Position numbers and translations under genes: made by a program. The notes beneath the pieces were generated by a model, which was not told where the DNA came from, made no database searches, and saw nothing but the letters and a program-made list of their open reading frames with translations. Positions 43,030-51,134 of a DNA stretch of 64,000 nt are shown piece by piece. Within the stretch, counting starts at the first letter, position 1. Every line of letters begins with the position of its first letter. This DNA comes from Dyadobacter tibetensis Y620-1 (GTDB taxonomy: Bacteria > Bacteroidota > Bacteroidia > Cytophagales > Spirosomataceae). The stretch is from the NCBI RefSeq assembly GCF_000566685.1, contig NZ_AZQN01000004.1, positions 62,001 through 126,000 on the forward strand. The letters are read 5' to 3'.

Positions 43030-44476
43030 TTACCTTTTCTTTTATATACCCCTTTTGGTGGAGTAACTGAATGAAATTTTTGTAGTTCTCTTCGTAGGAC
43101 AGTCGTATACGCTCCTGAGGCCTCACTACCCTATCTACCTGTGTAAGGGCTTTGGTAGCGACCATCAGCGAATCAAAATAGGTGTAGGAAGCGGCTAGAA
43201 TAGCGGCCCCTACGGCTCCGGACACGTGTTTCATCTTATACAGGGGAAGGTTAAGCACATTGCTCCTGATCATAAGCCAGGGTTCGCTGTTACTTCCTCC
43301 TCCAGCTGTAAACACGGCCTTGATTTTTTCTCCTGAAAGTTCCTCTATCATTTCATAGGCATATCGCTCCAAATAGGCCACACCTTCCATGTTTGCCAGA
43401 AACTTTTCTGCATTGCTGAGGCCATCCGGTTCGAAGCCACGGGCATGCGGAGCCACGAATGGAAAACGTTCTCCAGCCTGTCGTAGCGGATAGGCCAGGT
43501 GTCGGGAAGGTAATAGAGTAGCCGCCGCCTCGGTGAGAGCTGACAGATCGTTCCCAAAATCGTGGGTCACCCAGTCAGCGCCTGTATTACTGGCTCCTCC
43601 CGGCATCCAATAACCCATGGGATGCCGATGTGAATAGAGTCTTCCTTCAGGATCCTTTATCTGATTCTCCGTAACGCCCTTGACCACTAGTGTGGTGCCT
43701 ATGGTTGTATTCCACTCCCCCAGATTAACTGCCCCCGAAGCTATTTGAGAGGCACAACCGTCTGTTATACCTGCCACGACTTTGATGGTCTCTGGCAGGC
43801 CAAAATCCTGAGCGAGTGCCCTATCGATGGTCCCTATTACCTTTCCGGAAGGAACTACTGCGGGCAACCAGTCCTTTTTAAGTGGCAGAATATCAAACAA
43901 GTATTCTGGCCAAAGGAGCTTTTCTACATCGAAGCCTGACTTTAAGGCATTGGTATAATCAGTAATCCCCCATCTGCCACATATTTTACCCGTTATAAAG
44001 TCGGCTGCATGCGCCCACAGATGGAGTTTGGCAGCCTTCTCCGGGTACTCTTCTACAAACCAAACCATTTTTGCCAAACCCGTAGAAACCCCGAAGTTAT
44101 GATAATCCTGTCCAGCCTCCTTGGCCGCCAGACTGCATCTGCTCGCTTGCTCAGAGGGGCGTTTGTCACTATACATCAACGCTGCATGCAAGGGCTCATG
44201 ATTCTCGTCCAGAGGTATGACCGTGCCGGAGGTAGACGTTACCGCCAAAGAAACAATCTGGCGCTTATCTACGGATGTATCTAACTTCTCCAGCATGCCG
44301 GAAAGTGCCCTAAGACAGGATTTCCACCACATTTGGGGAGACTGTTCCTCTCTTGCTGCCGTGGTGAGTTCAAAAACTTCCTGCTCCATTGCCACCAGAG
44401 TACCTCCTTCGTCGATCAGATTGATACGGGCCCCTTGTGTCCCCACATCGATACCGATAAAATATGCTTTTTCCAT
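43022..44476 (-). CDS. FGGY family carbohydrate kinase, ribulo/xylulokinase-like
   Basis: This 484-residue protein has the two-lobed FGGY kinase fold: N-terminal phosphate motif GIDVGTQGARINLID, sugar-binding region VTSTSGTVIPLD, and C-terminal ATP-binding motif FTAGGGSNSEPW. AVTSTSG and AGITDGCASQ are close to xylulokinase/D-ribulokinase-like members. It should phosphorylate a pentulose or related polyol; the exact sugar is not clear. The second kinase gene is 9 bp upstream and the phosphatase gene overlaps its 3' end. Confidence 0.9.
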   Translation of the reverse strand: MEKAYFIGIDVGTQGARINLIDEGGTLVAMEQEVFELTTAAREEQSPQMWWKSCLRALSGMLEKLDTSVDKRQIVSLAVTSTSGTVIPLDENHEPLHAALMYSDKRPSEQASRCSLAAKEAGQDYHNFGVSTGLAKMVWFVEEYPEKAAKLHLWAHAADFITGKICGRWGITDYTNALKSGFDVEKLLWPEYLFDILPLKKDWLPAVVPSGKVIGTIDRALAQDFGLPETIKVVAGITDGCASQIASGAVNLGEWNTTIGTTLVVKGVTENQIKDPEGRLYSHRHPMGYWMPGGASNTGADWVTHDFGNDLSALTEAAATLLPSRHLAYPLRQAGERFPFVAPHARGFEPDGLSNAEKFLANMEGVAYLERYAYEMIEELSGEKIKAVFTAGGGSNSEPWLMIRSNVLNLPLYKMKHVSGAVGAAILAASYTYFDSLMVATKALTQVDRVVRPQERIRLSYEENYKNFIQLLHQKGYIKEKVNA

Positions 44477-44485
44477 AGTAATTCT

Positions 44486-45931
44486 TTAAAATGCCATTCT
44501 AAGTTTCTCACGCACGGCTCGCCATATTTGAAACTGCAAGGCATATTCTTCTTGCCGTTGGGCTGTAATTTTGGTTACTTCCTGCGCATCACCCACTGTC
44601 TTTTTCAAGGCTTCGCTACAAATCAGTGCTCCTCCTACTACAGAAGCTTGAATATTATCTTTCCTGAATAAAATCGTTTTGTTAAGTAGTCCTGCTACAT
44701 AACGCCGCAAAGTATCGCTCTGGAAACCTCCCCCGCAGGCCCATACATAATCCTTTTCATAAGGATTGACCCGACATAAGGTATCAAAATTAGCCTTAAT
44801 GGCACAGGCAATATCCCAGAGAGCAGCCTGGGCAAAACTGGCCCTGGTGAGGTCATGTGCAACGGGAATGCTAAAAATAAAGCCTCCCCTTGTAGCACTC
44901 CCCTCTTCATCGGCGACTAGTGAACCCAGTGAAGCCATACAATTCTGTTGCTCCACCTGAGCAAGCTCCTGCTCAATAACTTGATAGGGTTCGTTGGGAT
45001 AAAATATCTCCTTAAGTCTCTGGAAATTCAGTCCCGTTACACCCGCATTGGCTTCAAGTACAAACGCGCCTTCCTCCACATGGCTTCCCGTCCAAGTTTT
45101 TTGTTCCTGGTCAACCATATATTTGTCAACGATCATGACCACAGGGGTGGTAGTTCCCGATACCAGCACCACATCACCCGTATCGGGTTGGGTACTTTTA
45201 ATAGCCAGTTGTGTATCCGCTCCGCCTACTATTACCAATGCTTCTTCGGATATGCCTAATGCCTGGGCTATCTCTGCGGATATGCCCCCCAGCACGGAGC
45301 CAGCGGGATATAAGGGTGGTAAAATAGAAGGGTCCAGACCAAAAACAGCACATAATTCTGCGGACCAGCTCCGGTTTTCTACGTCATACAGCTGTGTCTC
45401 TGACGCTTGAGCATGTTCGTATACCATCTTTCCGCATAGAGCATATTGGGCCCAGTCAGAAATACTCATTACCTTTTCTATTCTATCGAAAACGTCGGAC
45501 TGCTGCTCTCTAAGGCCTACCAGCTTCATGGCAGAGAATAATGAGCCAGGATAACGACCCGTACGCTCATAAACTTGACCTGGGTCTTTTACCATACGCT
45601 CCCATGCTCTACCTCTATGGTCATGATTGGGCATACCCATGATGGCTTTTCCCGCTTCATCTACCAGCACAATACCTTCACGTTGGCTGGAAGCCGTAAG
45701 GGCGATAATATCGACCTGAGGCAAGGCGGCCAGGGCCTTCTTAGCCAAGGCCATAATCTGCCCCCACAACCGATCGGGACAAAAGCTTAGGGCATCTTCG
45801 TAGGGTTGGTCTTTCCGATAATGTACATCGTCGCGCTCCACACCCAAGAGAACCCCGTCCAAACCAGTTATAGCCACGCGCACATTACCGGTACCAATAT
45901 CAATCACCAGATAAGCTTGTTGTTTTTCCAT
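44486..45931 (-). CDS. FGGY family carbohydrate kinase, LsrK-like
   Basis: This FGGY kinase has about 481 residues, with YLVIDIGTGNVRVAITGLDG at the start, TASSQREGIVLVDEAGKAI (recalling SxREGIV of autoinducer-2 kinase LsrK), GGADTQLA, and the C-terminal ATP site VWACGGGFQSD. It is not closely related to the kinase gene 9 bp downstream. The ATG at 45931 lies four bases after the stop of the 2-hydroxyacid dehydrogenase gene; ATG 45949 is an alternative that would overlap it. The role may be AI-2 or sugar phosphorylation. Confidence 0.88.
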   Translation of the reverse strand: MEKQQAYLVIDIGTGNVRVAITGLDGVLLGVERDDVHYRKDQPYEDALSFCPDRLWGQIMALAKKALAALPQVDIIALTASSQREGIVLVDEAGKAIMGMPNHDHRGRAWERMVKDPGQVYERTGRYPGSLFSAMKLVGLREQQSDVFDRIEKVMSISDWAQYALCGKMVYEHAQASETQLYDVENRSWSAELCAVFGLDPSILPPLYPAGSVLGGISAEIAQALGISEEALVIVGGADTQLAIKSTQPDTGDVVLVSGTTTPVVMIVDKYMVDQEQKTWTGSHVEEGAFVLEANAGVTGLNFQRLKEIFYPNEPYQVIEQELAQVEQQNCMASLGSLVADEEGSATRGGFIFSIPVAHDLTRASFAQAALWDIACAIKANFDTLCRVNPYEKDYVWACGGGFQSDTLRRYVAGLLNKTILFRKDNIQASVVGGALICSEALKKTVGDAQEVTKITAQRQEEYALQFQIWRAVREKLRMAF

Positions 45932-45935
45932 AAGG

Positions 45936-46919
45936 CTATTTCGTTTCATTGCTATAGTCCAGGGCAACAGTCTTCTTCTGTTGCCATTCTTTGAGCTGGG
46001 TATTCAAAATCTGAACATGGTGACTTTCTACCTCGAAGGTGGCTCCGGCAGTATGTGGGGTAGCGAGTACCTTGGGAGAATGTATCAGCCGGTAATCCTG
46101 GGCATCTGGAGGTTCATGATCGAACACGTCCAATACAGCTCCTCTTATCTGATTATTTTCAATAGCAGTTAATAAAGCCTCCCTTTTCACTACAGAAGCT
46201 CGGGCCGTATTTACAAAAATGGCATCAGGCTTCATCAGTGAAATAAGTTTTTCATCGATCATACCGATCGTGGTATCATTGACAGGTAAGTGAATGGAAA
46301 CAATATCACTGGTCTTAAATATCTCTTCAATTGAAGTCTTGACATAGGCCTGATCAAATTCTGCCAGATAAGGATCGTAGAATTGGATCGGACAGGGAAA
46401 ATGCCGTAACATGCCAGCAATACGCTGCCCTACTGCACCGAAACCTACCATTCCTACGGTTTTTCCGGCCAGCTCATTTCCCTTAAATTCCAGATAAGAG
46501 GTATGCGCCCCTTCTTCCCAGTTTTCTCCAGTCAGCCATTGCCAGCTTCCGATAGTTTTCCTCAGCACACAGATCACATTTGACACAAACATTTCGGCTA
46601 CCGCTTGAGCATTTCTGGCCGGCGTGTAAAAAACAGGGATGTTTAATTTTCGGGCTGTAGAAAGACTCACATTCGAGGGAGTTCCTCTGCATACTCCTAT
46701 AAATTCCAGATCAGGATAGGCCAGTAAGACTTCTTCCGTAACGTGATCATGCTCGGTTATCAGTGCATTCGCATTGGTTTCCGCTAAAAGTTCAATCAGC
46801 TCCTCAGCATAATATGCTCTTCCATTTTCTTTCCAGGAACGGTAAATTACCTCTCCAAACATCTTTTCTAAAGCCTCTATACCTTCCTGATGGTAAGGCG
46901 CTGTAACAAGAATTTTCAT
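45936..46919 (-). CDS. D-isomer-specific 2-hydroxyacid dehydrogenase
   Basis: This 327-residue NAD-dependent dehydrogenase interconverts a 2-hydroxyacid and a 2-oxoacid. The NAD-binding glycine motif is VGMVGFGAVGQRIAGML; the catalytic Arg lies in NTARASVVKREAL, Glu in DVFDHEPPDA, and His in LATPHTAGAT. It resembles phosphoglycerate dehydrogenase-like enzymes found in sugar-acid loci. It is the first gene of a four-gene unit with two FGGY kinases and a phosphatase. Confidence 0.9.
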   Translation of the reverse strand: MKILVTAPYHQEGIEALEKMFGEVIYRSWKENGRAYYAEELIELLAETNANALITEHDHVTEEVLLAYPDLEFIGVCRGTPSNVSLSTARKLNIPVFYTPARNAQAVAEMFVSNVICVLRKTIGSWQWLTGENWEEGAHTSYLEFKGNELAGKTVGMVGFGAVGQRIAGMLRHFPCPIQFYDPYLAEFDQAYVKTSIEEIFKTSDIVSIHLPVNDTTIGMIDEKLISLMKPDAIFVNTARASVVKREALLTAIENNQIRGAVLDVFDHEPPDAQDYRLIHSPKVLATPHTAGATFEVESHHVQILNTQLKEWQQKKTVALDYSNETK

Positions 46920-46945
46920 ATCGTTTATAATTGGTGTATGTTAAA

Positions 46946-47869
46946 TTAAGGTATCCTGATATCGGCCATCATGAAATAATGATCGCTGGGATACAGTTGA
47001 TTGTTATGGCCTCTGATAATTTGAGAGGCTTCGGTTTTCACTTCACCCTTGGAAAATATAAAGTCTATGCGCCCCGTGTTCGCATTTCCCTTATAGTCCG
47101 ATCCTTTGAAGCTGTGCATGGTAAACCCAGCTTCCTGGTCCCCATGAAGGATGCTATGGGTATCGACCCACCCCGCGGCCTTTATTTTCTGATAAACCGG
47201 ATTCCTCATCGTAGCATTAAAATCACCGGTGAGAATCTGAGGATAGCCTTCTGAATATTGTCCGGCCTCCGACATTACCAGTTCAATTTGCTTTTCCTTG
47301 GCCCCCTGCGCCTTATGATCCAGATGTATGTTTATAACCCTAAAATCCTTTCCCGTTTTTTTATCTTTCAGTCGTATCCAGCTGGCATTTCTCGCTCGTG
47401 CCGATTCCCAGGAAATGCTGCCGGCTATTAAGGGTGTTTCCGAAAGCCAGTAGCTCCCTGCACTGAGCAATTCGTATCTTTTCTTCGAAAAAAAAATGGG
47501 ATTCTTGGCAATGCCATGATAGTCGTTATCTCCGGTGTCCATTTCTGGGCCTTCGAAGCCAAAAGAGAAGAAATCCGGCAGGGCCTTTTTCAAATCTTCA
47601 TTTTGCACTCTGAGCACTTCCTGCAGACCAATCAGATCGGGCGACTGACCTTTAATAACCTGAATGCACAATGACTTTCGTTGCGACCACCCTACCCCTT
47701 TCTCTTCATCTTCGGCCAGGGCCACTCGTATATTACAGCTCATGATGCGATGCATTGCCGGACCCTGCACAGGTACAGCTCCCGGACCACCCATGTGTGC
47801 ACCCAGCGCCGGGGCCACAGCAAGGAAGCCACATTTTTTGATAAAAGATCTACGGTTACCAGCTATCAT
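46946..47869 (-). CDS. Endonuclease/exonuclease/phosphatase (EEP) family protein, probable Tat substrate
   Basis: This 307-residue protein starts with a twin-arginine signal (NRRSFIKKCGFLAVAPALGA) and has the EEP fold motifs: SCNIRVA, LIGLQEVLRVQ, VINIHLDH, ILTGDFNA, and the terminal YPSDHYFMMAD with the catalytic His. Exported members hydrolyse phosphodiesters of lipids, inositol phosphates or nucleic acid. Its ATG overlaps the TGA of the FAD oxidoreductase (ATGA), so the two are translated together. Confidence 0.88.
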   Translation of the reverse strand: MIAGNRRSFIKKCGFLAVAPALGAHMGGPGAVPVQGPAMHRIMSCNIRVALAEDEEKGVGWSQRKSLCIQVIKGQSPDLIGLQEVLRVQNEDLKKALPDFFSFGFEGPEMDTGDNDYHGIAKNPIFFSKKRYELLSAGSYWLSETPLIAGSISWESARARNASWIRLKDKKTGKDFRVINIHLDHKAQGAKEKQIELVMSEAGQYSEGYPQILTGDFNATMRNPVYQKIKAAGWVDTHSILHGDQEAGFTMHSFKGSDYKGNANTGRIDFIFSKGEVKTEASQIIRGHNNQLYPSDHYFMMADIRIP

Positions 47870-49269
47870 AGGGCAGCAGGCTCTGGTGACTCTACAGGAT
47901 TCAGGAAGGCACCCGTTGCCAGGAGTTCGGCCCGAAGTGCTTGCACATCTACTTCCGAGGGCTTAATTCCCTGACGAACTGCCATTTTTGCGGCTCTTCC
48001 CGCTGCCTCTCCCATGGCCATACAAGGGGCCATTACGCGGATTGCTGACATGGCCTCATGAGTCGTAGAGATACACCTCCCGGCCACGATCAGATTTTCG
48101 ATACGCTCAGGAATGAGGGAACGATAGGGAATATCATAACAGTCGCCACACCACTCAAGGGTACATCCGCCACCTTCCGGGTGGTGCAGATCCAAGGGGT
48201 AACTCGCTACTGCAATTGCATCATCAAAACGTTGACACCCTAAAACATCCTGAGCCGTCATCACATATTTACCAACAATACGGCGGGTTTCACGGATGCC
48301 TAAAAAGGGAGCCATTTTTGTAAAACGAGCATTTTCGAAACCCGGAACATAGGCTATCAAGTACTTCTGTATGAGTTCAACCTGTTTCCTTCCCTCCAGC
48401 TCTCCATAAGAAAGGCTGGCCGGATTGGTACCATCCACGCCATTCACCCTTGTCATGTTTACCCATACCTCCCCTTCACGTAGACCAGTAATCAGGATGG
48501 TTCTTTCAACAGGAAGGTCGAAGCCATCTTCACGGGCCTTCTGCATCAGGCTCCTTAGTCCTACTACGATGAACTGATTATTCTGGCCAAAATACTCTGA
48601 GGGTATAAAGTCGGTCAAATAGGTTCTGGGCTCTTCTGCTATGCTCATACGCAAGGCTTCGGTATCGACACCGGACAGACAGAACATTAATGTAGGAGGT
48701 TGAACGCCACCCTTTTCATTGCCTTGCTCGCAAGCAACGCCAGCTTTATAAGCCACATCGGCGTCACCGGTACAATCGATCACGGTTTTGGCTAATATGA
48801 CCTCCCGACCCGATTTGCTTTCAATGATTACTCCCTTTACCCTATTATCTTCCTTAATCACTCCCGCAAAAAAGGCGTAGAGCAATACATCTACACCGCT
48901 TTCATGCAGCATTTTCAGACCTACATTTTTAACTGCTTCGGGCTCTACCAAGGTTAGACTCATATGCAAGGGGCAAGGGCGATGCTCACTGGCCGCATCC
49001 TGCTCTTTGAGTCTATCGATAAACTTCTGAGGTAAACCTTTGATAATCTGGTTGCCTTTTTGTCCTAAAAAACCTAAAATGGGAAGACCAATAGTCATAT
49101 TCCCCCCAACAAAACTTCGACTATCGATAAGCGTTACAGACAGGCCATCTTCCGCGGCCGCCTGAGCCGCTATGATCCCCGATGGCCCACCTCCTACCAC
49201 CAATACATCGACTTCCTTCCTTACAGGCAGCTCCCTTGCTGGCTCTAAAACTGATTGGATACTATTCAT
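47866..49269 (-). CDS. FAD-dependent oxidoreductase (FAD_oxidored type)
   Basis: This 467-residue flavoprotein has the dinucleotide-binding motif DVLVVGGGPSGIIAAQAA (glycines at about 26-31), TVIDCTGDADVAYKAG and a C-terminal FAD-contact motif ENLIVAGRCISTTHEAMSAIRVM. This pattern matches the large FAD_oxidored family that is common in Bacteroidota carbohydrate loci and has no assigned substrates. No signal peptide is evident, so it is probably cytoplasmic or held by a partner. Its stop overlaps the start of the Tat-type EEP gene. Confidence 0.9.
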   Translation of the reverse strand: MNSIQSVLEPARELPVRKEVDVLVVGGGPSGIIAAQAAAEDGLSVTLIDSRSFVGGNMTIGLPILGFLGQKGNQIIKGLPQKFIDRLKEQDAASEHRPCPLHMSLTLVEPEAVKNVGLKMLHESGVDVLLYAFFAGVIKEDNRVKGVIIESKSGREVILAKTVIDCTGDADVAYKAGVACEQGNEKGGVQPPTLMFCLSGVDTEALRMSIAEEPRTYLTDFIPSEYFGQNNQFIVVGLRSLMQKAREDGFDLPVERTILITGLREGEVWVNMTRVNGVDGTNPASLSYGELEGRKQVELIQKYLIAYVPGFENARFTKMAPFLGIRETRRIVGKYVMTAQDVLGCQRFDDAIAVASYPLDLHHPEGGGCTLEWCGDCYDIPYRSLIPERIENLIVAGRCISTTHEAMSAIRVMAPCMAMGEAAGRAAKMAVRQGIKPSEVDVQALRAELLATGAFLNPVESPEPAAL

Positions 49270-49379
49270 AAACTTGTTTTTTTACCCCTATAATGGGCAT
49301 TCGTTGGTTAATAGACTGGAATTATAAAACTGTTAGATGGAGCATTGATATCTCCTATGCCAATAGAATATTGGGGTGA

Positions 49380-49423
49380 AAGCGTGTAGAGCCAACCAAA
49401 ACTTTCTTTGGCTCTACACGCTT
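49380..49423. terminator. Hairpin terminator downstream of the first SusD gene
   Basis: The near-perfect inverted repeat AAGCGTGTAGAGCCAA / TTTGGCTCTACACGCTT lies just past the SusD stop, with an 11-base loop. The T-run on the minus strand is short. It suggests that the FAD oxidoreductase gene downstream has its own promoter. Confidence 0.72.
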
Positions 49424-49428
49424 AAGAC

Positions 49429-51123
49429 TTAATAATTTGGATTCTGAATAAGGTTTTTATTAATCAGCGTTTCTTTCGATGGAATAGGCCATAGGTACTG
49501 CTTGGACTTATCAAACTCCCGCTCGTTAAGCTGTTTAATTACTCCAGCAGCGTATAGGGCTGAGAAATCGGGCAACCCATCTTCATCAATCTGAGGAATC
49601 CCCCCATAGAACCAAAGTCCTTTATCTACGACTTTTTTCTTTAAATCATTAGGATCAAGCACCCCATAAATAGGCTTTGTGAGGGCTTTTTCTGCCAGCT
49701 TCCACCTGATCAGGTCGTCCAGCCTTCTGTTTTCCCATGCCAATTCTACCCTTCTTTCATTTCTCAGAATCATCCTTAATTCCTGTTGATTGAGTGTGGT
49801 AACGGCAGGGTATTTTTTGATATCTTCTACTGCGACGCCATAGGCCCTTGCCCGCACCTGGTTAATGGCCTTGAGCGTTGCATCGTCAATCTCCCCTAAC
49901 TCAATTTTAGCTTCGGCGAACATTAGTAAAACATCAGCATAACGCATAACGATGATATCGAAATCCGTTTCGTTATTATCACTCCAGTCCTCATCTACCC
50001 ATTTGCGTAGAGACAGACCATTATAGGAGGCGTAGGTATCTACACTTCGCGTATCCTTATTGGCCACCATCGCTCCACTGGAAGTATTTTCAACCTTAGT
50101 GGCGTATGGATTCGGATCATAGATATATCCAAGGTGTTCTTTCCCAAATTCTACAATGCTCATTGTACATCTTGGATCCCTGTTTTGGAAGGGATTTCTG
50201 GGATCGAACAGGGGTGATTCATCAATAGGAAGTCCATCCGTACAAGTATAAGAGCAAAACAAATCCCATGAGGGCTGTGCTACAGAGCTCCCTCCTGCCG
50301 TACGCGTATAAAAGTTTTTGGCCCCCCAGGATACACCAAGTTCGAAAGATCGGGGAATGGCAAAAATGGTTTCATCCGCATTCTTCGTCTTCGACAGAAA
50401 ATATTCTCTGTAATTGGGAAATAAGGAATAAGCTTTTAGATCCATACAGGCCTTGGCCGCATCGCGGGCCACAGACCAGTCACCCATATACAGGGCGGCT
50501 CTCGACTTAAACGCCAAGGCTGCTCCTTTTGTAACACGCTTTAACTCCGCACTTCCATAATTAACGGGTAAATTCTGAGCAGCATAATCGAAATCTACAT
50601 AAACCTGCTTGAGAATCTCCGACTTATCGGTTCTGCCCAACTTGAAAGCCTCTTCAATATTCAGGTACTCTGTATAATAAGGCACATCTCCATAATAAAA
50701 AATAAGTCGCGCATATAAGGCGGCTCTAAAAAACCGAGCTTCCCCTTCAAATTGTTTTAGCTTGCTGGCTGTAATGACGCCTTGGGCTCTCTCCAGGTTA
50801 TTCAAAATGGTATTGGCCCGAGTAATTCCTTTATAGGTATTCAGCCAGACATCTTCGGCCGTCGACCAGTCGCTAGCGATGGAGCCGGCGATATAGCTGT
50901 GAACCGACTGCCGCTGCGTCCAGTTGTCTGTCATTCGTTCTGTGGCAAAATTGTCGTCTAAAAGCCATAAATAGGAACGATACAAATCGTTAAGGGCCAT
51001 GCTGATTTCTGTTTCGTCGGAATACCAGTTTTCTGAAGACCCCTCAGAAAGCGGATTGAGATCGAGCTTGGCACATCCCAGTAACATGGGAAGGAAACAG
51101 ATTACGGTTAATAACTTCTTCAT
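49429..51123 (-). CDS. SusD/RagB-like nutrient-binding outer-membrane lipoprotein (first)
   Basis: This 564-residue protein has a lipoprotein signal (MKKLLTVICFLPMLLGC) and the SusD pattern: LNPLSEGSSENWYSDETEI, an N-terminal tetratricopeptide-like part (EGEARFFRAALYARLIFYYGDVPYY) and the conserved NERRVELAWENRRLDDLIRWK near the C-terminus. It should cap its SusC partner and bind the ligand at the cell surface. It lies 11 bp downstream of the SusC gene, the usual order. The ligand is unknown; no glycoside hydrolase is near. Confidence 0.93.
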   Translation of the reverse strand: MKKLLTVICFLPMLLGCAKLDLNPLSEGSSENWYSDETEISMALNDLYRSYLWLLDDNFATERMTDNWTQRQSVHSYIAGSIASDWSTAEDVWLNTYKGITRANTILNNLERAQGVITASKLKQFEGEARFFRAALYARLIFYYGDVPYYTEYLNIEEAFKLGRTDKSEILKQVYVDFDYAAQNLPVNYGSAELKRVTKGAALAFKSRAALYMGDWSVARDAAKACMDLKAYSLFPNYREYFLSKTKNADETIFAIPRSFELGVSWGAKNFYTRTAGGSSVAQPSWDLFCSYTCTDGLPIDESPLFDPRNPFQNRDPRCTMSIVEFGKEHLGYIYDPNPYATKVENTSSGAMVANKDTRSVDTYASYNGLSLRKWVDEDWSDNNETDFDIIVMRYADVLLMFAEAKIELGEIDDATLKAINQVRARAYGVAVEDIKKYPAVTTLNQQELRMILRNERRVELAWENRRLDDLIRWKLAEKALTKPIYGVLDPNDLKKKVVDKGLWFYGGIPQIDEDGLPDFSALYAAGVIKQLNEREFDKSKQYLWPIPSKETLINKNLIQNPNY

Positions 51124-51134
51124 CCTTTTATAGA

